Below are positions 59,021 through 64,000 of a stretch of DNA of 64,000 nucleotides, in pieces; position 1 is the first letter of the stretch, and each line of letters starts with the position of its first letter. This DNA is from Occultella aeris. GTDB lineage: Bacteria; Actinomycetota; Actinomycetes; Actinomycetales; Beutenbergiaceae. Position numbers and translations under genes: made by a program. Location of the stretch: contig NZ_CACRYJ010000006.1 of assembly GCF_902703175.1 (NCBI RefSeq), positions 186,001-250,000 on the forward strand, in the 5' to 3' direction. The notes below the pieces were generated by a model that saw nothing but the letters and a program-made list of their open reading frames with translations, was not told the DNA's origin and ran no database searches.

Positions 59021-59467
59021 AAGAAAGGTGGGTGAACCCCTTGCGAACGGTCGGTGACCTGGCTAGAAATAACCCCATCGAGTTCACCGACTCGGTCGCA
59101 GAGGAGGAGCACAAGCTCACCGGATGCGGGTTCGAGATCCAAGGCGACACGCCGGGAGTGATCCCAGGCGAGTTGCCGAGGAAGACGGGCCGGCGCTGAT
59201 GTGGCGGAGTTCAACCGAAGCGGTCGGACCACCGGACGGGTCAACCGTTCGGCGGGGCGGTAGGCGGTACTGGAAAGGCAATGATGTCCTTGCAGGCTCG
59301 GACGACGGGGAGACCCGTTATCCACAGCGCAGGGCTCGGTTGCACAACCGGCAGCGCCGACTGTGCGGATCCCGGTCAGCCCGGGCCTTAGCAAGTGAGG
59401 GATCGGGGAGACCCGAATCCGAACACCGCGGGGCCAGGATGGACCTCGATCCGTACGGAGTGCGGAT

Positions 59468-59554
59468 CCTGGGACGCTGGGGCCGTACGACCCGCGTCGT
59501 GGCAGGAGCTTCGGCTCGGCGACGGCGCAACCGTGTGACCCTGGGACGCTGGGG
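59468..59554 (+). repeat. Direct repeat pair CCTGGGACGCTGGGG, 72 bp apart
   Basis: The 15-bp sequence occurs at 59468-59482 and 59540-59554; each is followed after a few bases by ACCCGC. A second short repeat, CACCCGCATC, occurs near 59562 and 59650. No gene lies here; purpose unknown. Confidence 0.6.
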
Positions 59555-59757
59555 AGCCACACACCCGCATCAGCGGACTTGATACCCGAAGCAGATCCCG
59601 ACGATGAACCGGCTCGCGGACTTGGTCCACAGGTCGGGGGTGTGGATGACACCCGCATCGCACGGCCCGCATCGGGTACCTGTACAGGGGAGGCTCACTG
59701 CTCACGCAGGAGTAGCCGGCGGACTCATCCCAAGCCGCTCACCGCCCAGGTACAAGC

Positions 59758-59797
59758 AAGGCCCCTCGGACGCTTACTCCGAGGGGCCTTTGCTTTG
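59758..59797 (+). terminator. Strong rho-independent terminator hairpin
   Basis: 13-bp perfect stem AAGGCCCCTCGGA / TCCGAGGGGCCTT around the loop CGCTTAC, followed by TGCTTTG. It is the most classical terminator in the window, yet no gene precedes it on the plus strand for over 1 kb, which suggests an unannotated RNA upstream or read-through protection for the next gene. Confidence 0.85.
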
Positions 59798-59897
59798 CGC
59801 TTCCATGATGACGGCCCCGCCGCGTGACACGTGCACCGACACACCCATCGGTGGTGAGACGTTCGCCACGAACCCGTGAGGTTCCGGCCGAAAGCCG

Positions 59898-59903
59898 TAG
59901 GGT
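59898..59903 (+). promoter_or_regulatory. Leaderless -10 element (TAGGGT)
   Basis: TAGGGT ends 6 nt before GTG 59910 of the methionine aminopeptidase gene; no ribosome-binding sequence is present. Confidence 0.6.
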
Positions 59904-59909
59904 GGAACA

Positions 59910-60677
59910 GTGATCGAACTGAAGACCCCCGCCGAGATCGAGGCGATGCGACCGGCCGGCGTGTTCGTGGCCGGTGTACTCACGGCCCTCAAGGACGCGG
60001 CCCGCGTCGGTGTCAACCTGCTCGACCTGGACAAGCTGGCCCACGCCATGATCCGCGAGGCCGGCGCCGAGTCCTGCTACATCGACTACCACCCCTCGTT
60101 CGGGGCCAGCCCGTTCGGCAAGGTCCTGTGCACCTCGGTCAACGACGCCGTGCTGCACGGCCTCCCGCACGACTACGCGCTGCGCGACGGTGACCTGGTG
60201 TCGGTGGACTTCGCGGCCAGCGTGGACGGCTGGGTCTCCGACTCGGCGCTCAGCGTGGTGGTCGGCACCCCCAAGGACGAGGACCTGCGCCTGATCGAGA
60301 CCACCGAGCTCGCTCTCGCGGCCGGAATCAAGGCGGCTGCCGTCGGCAACCGGCTCGGTGACATCTCCGCCGCCATCGGTGAGGTCGCCACCGCCAACGG
60401 CTACGGCGTGAACACCGACTTCGGCGGCCACGGCGTCGGCCGCACCATGCACGGTGAGCCGCACGTGCCGAACGCGGGCCGAGGCGGTCGCGGCATGCCG
60501 CTGCGCCCGGGTCTGGTGATCGCCATCGAGCCGTGGTTCATGGCCGGCACCGACGAGATCTACACCGACCCTGACGGGTGGACCCTGCGCTCGAAGGACG
60601 GTTCCCGCGGCGCCCACAGCGAGCACACCGTGGCCATCACCGCAGACGGGCCGCTGGTTCTCACCGCGCGCGCCTGA
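59910..60677 (+). CDS. map: Methionine aminopeptidase, type I
   Basis: 255 residues, short type Ia enzyme without zinc finger. Metal ligands: two Asp in VSVDFAASVDGWVSDSA, His in GGHGVGRTMHGEPHVPN, Glu in IAIEPWF and Glu in AHSEHTVAI; the substrate His is in the same GHGVGR region. Removes initiator methionine from new proteins. Not next to the ribosomal-protein operon, so it is probably an additional map gene. Leaderless GTG start. Confidence 0.95.
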   Translation: MIELKTPAEIEAMRPAGVFVAGVLTALKDAARVGVNLLDLDKLAHAMIREAGAESCYIDYHPSFGASPFGKVLCTSVNDAVLHGLPHDYALRDGDLVSVDFAASVDGWVSDSALSVVVGTPKDEDLRLIETTELALAAGIKAAAVGNRLGDISAAIGEVATANGYGVNTDFGGHGVGRTMHGEPHVPNAGRGGRGMPLRPGLVIAIEPWFMAGTDEIYTDPDGWTLRSKDGSRGAHSEHTVAITADGPLVLTARA

Positions 60678-60756
60678 CCGTCGGGCGGCCAGCCCCCGCG
60701 GCCGCAGACCCCAATTTCCCTTGCATGGTCGGCGCCACGCAGCAACGATGGCGCCA

Positions 60757-61653
60757 ATGAGCATGCATCCCGGCCAGGCGCCCACCGACGAGCCCCTGGT
60801 CCGCCGGCTGCTCGCGGCACAGTTCCCCCGGTTGGCCGACCTGCCGATCACCCCGGTCGACCACTACGGCACCGACCACGACATCTACCGCCTCGGCGCC
60901 GACCTCGTGGTCCGGCTGCCCCGTACCGACTGGGCTGCCGGGCAGGCGATCACCGAATCGGTGTGGCTGCCACGCCTCGCGCCGGTGCTGCCGCTGCGGA
61001 TCCCCGAGCAGGTCGGCCTCGGCGTCCCAGGGGAGGGCTTCGCCCACGCGTGGTCGATCTGCACCTGGCTGCCCGGATCCTCGAGCGCCGACGTCCGACC
61101 CGCCGATCTCGTCCGGGCCGCCCACGACCTCGGCGCGTTCGTGACCGCGCTGCGCCGGGTCGGCACGGCCGACGCCCACCCTCGTGAGCGCGGCTTGCGG
61201 GGCGGACCGCTTGCCGAGTCCGACGACGGCTTCCGGGCCGCCGTCGCGGAGCTCGGGAGCAGAATCGACGGCCGCGCCGCGCTGGCCACCTGGGCGGAGT
61301 CCCTTGCCGCGGATGCCTGGGCGGAGCCGGAGGTCTGGATCCACGGCGACCTGCTCCCCGGCAACCTGATCGTGGTCGACGGCCGGCTGGACGCCGTCAT
61401 CGACTGGGGTGCCCTCAACGTCGGCGACCCGGCCTGCGATCTGCAGCCGGCGTGGAGCGTGTTCGCCGGTGAGAGTCGGCTCGCCTACGCCGAAGCCCTC
61501 GGCGCGGACGACGCATCCTGGCTTCGCGGACGCGGCTGGGCGCTCGCCCAAGCCGTCATCGCCCTGCCCTACTACTGGGAGACCAACCCGGGCATCGTGC
61601 GCCAGTCGCTCCACGCCGTCGGGCAGGTGCTCGCCGACTACGTACGGCGCTGA
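60757..61653 (+). CDS. Aminoglycoside-phosphotransferase-family kinase
   Basis: 298 residues from ATG 60757 (ATG 60748 and 60763 are possible). Protein-kinase-like APH fold: nucleotide region RLGADLVVRLPRTDW, catalytic Brenner motif WIHGDLLPGNLIV (HGDxxxxN) and metal Asp in AVIDWG. Phosphorylates a small molecule; resistance to an aminoglycoside is only one option because the family also includes metabolic kinases. Followed within 75 bp by a Vat/CatB-type acetyltransferase. Confidence 0.85.
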   Translation: MSMHPGQAPTDEPLVRRLLAAQFPRLADLPITPVDHYGTDHDIYRLGADLVVRLPRTDWAAGQAITESVWLPRLAPVLPLRIPEQVGLGVPGEGFAHAWSICTWLPGSSSADVRPADLVRAAHDLGAFVTALRRVGTADAHPRERGLRGGPLAESDDGFRAAVAELGSRIDGRAALATWAESLAADAWAEPEVWIHGDLLPGNLIVVDGRLDAVIDWGALNVGDPACDLQPAWSVFAGESRLAYAEALGADDASWLRGRGWALAQAVIALPYYWETNPGIVRQSLHAVGQVLADYVRR

Positions 61654-61724
61654 TGCCCGACGGCGCAGCTCGCCCTGCGCCGGGGCCCGCCCGGCCGAGC
61701 ACGCGCGTAGGAAGGAGGAACGAC

Positions 61725-62375
61725 ATGTCACCAGACCCGACCGCCGTCCACCCGATACCCGCGTTCCAACGCGTCGTGTTCCTGCGGCCGCTGATCACGG
61801 CACCGACGATCGAGGTCGGCGAATACACCTACTACGACGACCCCGACGGCGGCGATAGGTTCGAGCAGCGCAACGTGCTCTACGGCTACGGCTCCGAGCG
61901 GCTGGTCATCGGTCGGTATTGCGCGATCGCGGCCGGCACCCGGTTCCTGATGGCCGGCGCGGCGCATCCGTCGATGGGCGTCTCCACGTACCCGTTCACG
62001 ATCTTCGGTGGTCGCTGGGCCGAGCAGACCCTCGACATCGTCACCTCGATGCCGAGCCGCGGCGACACGATCGTCGGCAACGACGTCTGGTTCGGCTATG
62101 GGTCGACGGTGATGCCCGGGGTACGGATCGGGGACGGGGCGATCATCGCCGCCGGCGCCATGGTGACCGCGGATGTACCGCCGTACACGATCGTCGGTGG
62201 CAATCCGGCCCGGCCGATCCGGCAGCGGTTCGCCGATGAGGACGTCGCACGACTGCAGCGGGCCGCCTGGTGGGACTGGCCCGCCGACCTGGTCACCGAG
62301 CACGCCCGGAAGATCATGGCCGGCACCCCGGCCGAGATCGAGGCAATCGCGACCGCCGCGGGTCTAGGACACTGA
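61725..62375 (+). CDS. Vat/CatB-type (xenobiotic) O-acetyltransferase
   Basis: 216 residues, left-handed beta-helix hexapeptide acetyltransferase. Catalytic His81 in AGAAHPSMG; motifs RYCAIAAGTRFLM, FGGRW, NDVWFGYGSTVMPGVRIGDGAIIAAGAMVT, PPYTIVGGNPARPIRQRF. The family acetylates streptogramin A or chloramphenicol. GAAGGAGG precedes ATG 61725. The preceding gene is an APH kinase, so both may modify toxic small molecules. Drug specificity is not proven. Confidence 0.9.
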   Translation: MSPDPTAVHPIPAFQRVVFLRPLITAPTIEVGEYTYYDDPDGGDRFEQRNVLYGYGSERLVIGRYCAIAAGTRFLMAGAAHPSMGVSTYPFTIFGGRWAEQTLDIVTSMPSRGDTIVGNDVWFGYGSTVMPGVRIGDGAIIAAGAMVTADVPPYTIVGGNPARPIRQRFADEDVARLQRAAWWDWPADLVTEHARKIMAGTPAEIEAIATAAGLGH

Positions 62376-62380
62376 CGCGA

Positions 62381-62395
62381 GCCGGACCGTCCGGC
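62381..62395. terminator. Short hairpin between convergent genes
   Basis: GCCGGA-CCG-TCCGGC, a 6-bp stem with 3-nt loop, 5 bp after the acetyltransferase stop and 16 bp before the end of the convergent PPOX gene. Weak but well placed. Confidence 0.4.
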
Positions 62396-62410
62396 GGCTG
62401 CCCGCCCGGC

Positions 62411-62872
62411 TCAGCCCGCGAGGCGGGCCGGGAACCCGCCGGTGGCGATCGGGCCCCAGGTCTCGATCGTGATCCGGATCAGCGACTTCGCCTGGCGCCG
62501 CATCGCCTCCCGGTATTCGTCCCAGTCCGGGTGCTCACCGGAGATGCACCGGAAGTACTCCACCAGCGGCTCAACGGAGTCGGGCGGGTCGATGACCTCG
62601 GCGGTTCCGTTGACCTGCACCCACGCGTCCCCGAACTTCTCGGAGAGCACGCACACCGACGCCGCCGGCCGCTTGCGCAGGTTGACGGCCTTCGCCCGGT
62701 CCGGGTAGGTCGAGATCACGAGCCGGCCGCCGGTGTCCAGGCCGCAGGTCGCCGGGGAGAGTTGCGGGCTACCGTCGTCGCGGGTGGTGAGCAGGATGCC
62801 CTGGTGGCGGGTCCTGACGAAGTCCTCGAGCTCGGTGCGCGAGACGGTGGTGTTCGTGGCGATCTGGGGCAC
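62411..62872 (-). CDS. PPOX-class F420-dependent/FMN-binding oxidoreductase
   Basis: 153 residues, split-barrel fold. RHQGILLTTRDDGSPQLSPATC, GRLVISTYPDRAKAVNLRKRP and VQVNGTAEVI are PPOX hallmarks; the RAKAVNLRKRP cluster fits cofactor phosphate binding as in F420-dependent members. GTG 62872 with AAGGAG 5 nt upstream. Reduces an unknown small molecule. Confidence 0.88.
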   Translation of the reverse strand: MPQIATNTTVSRTELEDFVRTRHQGILLTTRDDGSPQLSPATCGLDTGGRLVISTYPDRAKAVNLRKRPAASVCVLSEKFGDAWVQVNGTAEVIDPPDSVEPLVEYFRCISGEHPDWDEYREAMRRQAKSLIRITIETWGPIATGGFPARLAG

Positions 62873-63047
62873 GGGATCTCCTTGGTCGACGCTATGGTGT
62901 CGAAGCGGTCCGGGTGGGCTTCAGGTTCGATCATCTCGTACTCGTCGGTCCCGACCGGCCGAGTAGCTGATGACCAGGAGCCGCGAGTGGGTCGGTGGCC
63001 CACCCTGCTTCCGTCCGCGCGCGACCGTGCATCCAGGAGACGCCCTC

Positions 63048-63602
63048 ATGACCACGCTGGAGTCCCGGCCCAACACCGCCCTCCTGGTGATCGACATGCA
63101 GAACGGCGTCGTGGCCGAGGTGCATCGGCGTGCCGAGGTGGTGGCGAACATCGGCGCCCTCGTGAGCAGGGCTCGCCGCACGGGCGTGCCGATCGTCTGG
63201 ATCCAGGACTCGGGTGCGGACACGCCCCGCGGGAGCCAGGCGTGGGAACGCATCCCGGACCTGGTCCGCGCGCAGTCGGAGGTCGTCATCCACAAGACCT
63301 ACCAGGACTCGTTCGAGGGTACGGACCTGGAGGAGGCCCTCGCTGCGGCGGCAGTCGGACATGTGGTGGTGACGGGAGCCCATACCGATGCGTGCGTCCG
63401 CGCCACGATCCACGGTGCGCTCGTTCGCGGCTACGACGTGACGCTCGTCGGGGACGCCCACACCTGCGCGGATCTGAGTGCGCGCGGCGCGCCGCCACCG
63501 GAACAGGTCATCGCCCACACCAATCTCTACTGGCGCAACCAGCGGGCTCCCGGTCGCACCGCCGACGTCGCGGACACCGAGGACGTGACGTTCGAGGGCT
63601 GA
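63048..63602 (+). CDS. Isochorismatase-like cysteine hydrolase
   Basis: 184 residues. Catalytic triad: Asp16 in LLVIDMQNG, Lys in VVIHKTYQDSF and Cys in TGAHTDACVRATI, with a cis-peptide-like VVTGAH before it. Nicotinamidase/ureidomalonase-type hydrolase; substrate unknown. ATG 63048 is chosen because AGGAGA lies 8 nt upstream; the longer ATG at 62970 adds an unrelated low-complexity stretch. Confidence 0.9.
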   Translation: MTTLESRPNTALLVIDMQNGVVAEVHRRAEVVANIGALVSRARRTGVPIVWIQDSGADTPRGSQAWERIPDLVRAQSEVVIHKTYQDSFEGTDLEEALAAAAVGHVVVTGAHTDACVRATIHGALVRGYDVTLVGDAHTCADLSARGAPPPEQVIAHTNLYWRNQRAPGRTADVADTEDVTFEG

Positions 63603-63626
63603 TGGGTCCTCGGGCTCCGGCCCGGG

Positions 63627-64000
63627 TCAGCGGAGCGCGGGGGCCAGTTGCGTCGCCGGCGTGACCAGCGACTCGACCTCGGCGACGTGCTCGGCCAGGT
63701 CCGCCTTCTCGACCGGCCACAGGTCCACGCCCACCTCGAGCTTCGAGCCCGAGCCGTCGGTGAACACGATGCCGCGCAGCGGGGAGACGTCCCGGTAGTC
63801 CCTGCCCCAGCCGAGCACCACGTAGCGGCCGTCGATGAACTGGTCGTTCGTGGGGTCGATGTTCAGCCAGCCACCTCCGGGCAGCCAGACCGACGCCCAC
63901 GCGTGCGAGGCGTCCACCCCGCGTAGCTTCTCCCGCCCCGGTGGCGGCATGGTCTCCAGGTAGCCGGACACGTACCGCGCCGCCAGGCCCATCGAGCGCA
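63627..64000 (-). CDS. Transglutaminase-like superfamily protein (N-terminal part beyond window)
   Basis: C-terminal 124 residues of a transglutaminase-core protein. YVSGYL and VDASHAWASVWLPGGGWLNIDPTND carry the catalytic His and Asp; the Cys lies beyond base 64000. DGRYVVLGWGRDYRDVSPLRG follows, typical of the short bacterial transglutaminase-like proteins often found with alpha-E and circularly permuted ATP-grasp genes. Confidence 0.88.
   Translation of the reverse strand, partial: RSMGLAARYVSGYLETMPPPGREKLRGVDASHAWASVWLPGGGWLNIDPTNDQFIDGRYVVLGWGRDYRDVSPLRGIVFTDGSGSKLEVGVDLWPVEKADLAEHVAEVESLVTPATQLAPALR

Larger units (their letters stand above)
58676..59909. other. 1.2-kb intergenic region with scattered DnaA-box-like sequences
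   Basis: No open frame here has protein-like composition. Besides the dense cluster at 58932-59020, single box-like 9-mers occur: CTATCCACA 58697, TTGTGCACA 58710, TGTGGAGCC 58755 (reverse), exact TTATCCACA 59328 and TGGTCCACA 59623. A repeat pair (59468-59554) and a strong terminator (59758) occupy the right part, so a non-coding transcript may end there. dnaA, dnaN and rpmH are not adjacent. Confidence 0.6.

Noticed and set aside
59125-59150. tRNA-like GGGTTCGAGATCC sequence
   Set aside because: The flanking bases do not form a T-stem or acceptor stem and no anticodon arm is present.
58672-59658. 328-codon minus-strand frame across the DnaA-box region
   Set aside because: Composition is not protein-like, there is no ribosome site or domain, and it covers the box cluster.

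Overview
The window is very GC-rich, has many GTG and TTG starts, many 4-bp ATGA/GTGA gene overlaps, leaderless-type promoters and an IdeR/DtxR-type iron box. This points to a high-GC actinomycete, probably a Micrococcales-type soil or marine actinobacterium (the genus cannot be fixed from the sequence). About 60 genes are supported. No rRNA, tRNA, insertion sequence, prophage or CRISPR array was found.

Layout. 1-4.1 kb: a fructosamine-kinase/LMW-phosphatase pair (protein deglycation), two small membrane proteins, a WXG100-like/hydrolase pair and a holin-like membrane protein. 4.2-9.3 kb: a HisC-like protein lacking the PLP lysine, then a branched-chain 2-oxoacid dehydrogenase operon (E1alpha, E1beta, E2) behind tandem palindromes. 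9.3-14.9 kb: a MoxR/DUF58/VWA/VWA/TPR-type (Bat-like) operon on the minus strand. 15-21.4 kb: a CopD-CtaG fusion, a lipoprotein, an acetylxylan-esterase-type hydrolase and an S9 peptidase.

21.4-34 kb is the most interesting accessory block: a GGDEF-like/winged-helix regulator, a polysaccharide-deacetylase-like protein, a neutral-ceramidase-family protein, a complete peptide/opine-type ABC importer and two divergent DegT-family PLP transaminases. Three promoter regions in this block share a rare AT-rich element, GCCTAAAT with a CGG half. They probably form one regulon for uptake and processing of an unidentified amino or amido sugar-like compound.

34-36.6 kb: DUF2993, dienelactone hydrolase, a DUF6463-like protein and a short Erm(37)-like rRNA methyltransferase with an overlapping upstream ORF. 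36.7-44.4 kb: a sugar-acid catabolic operon (hydroxyacid dehydrogenase, enolase-superfamily enzyme, xylose-isomerase-like enzyme, YteP/YtcP/YtcQ-type ABC importer) with a divergent LysR regulator. 44.4-58.7 kb: two AlkZ-like winged-helix proteins, DoxX, an ECF sigma/YCII pair, a dicarboxylate symporter, a sortase-anchored lamin-tail protein, an NHLRC2-like thioredoxin, an iron-regulated heme oxygenase, DUF5995, TetR and Nudix proteins.

58.7-59.9 kb is a 1.2-kb gene-free region carrying a phased cluster of DnaA-box-like sequences although no dnaA or dnaN is nearby. 59.9-64 kb: methionine aminopeptidase, an APH-type kinase, a Vat/CatB-type acetyltransferase, a PPOX protein, an isochorismatase-like hydrolase and the C-terminal part of a transglutaminase.
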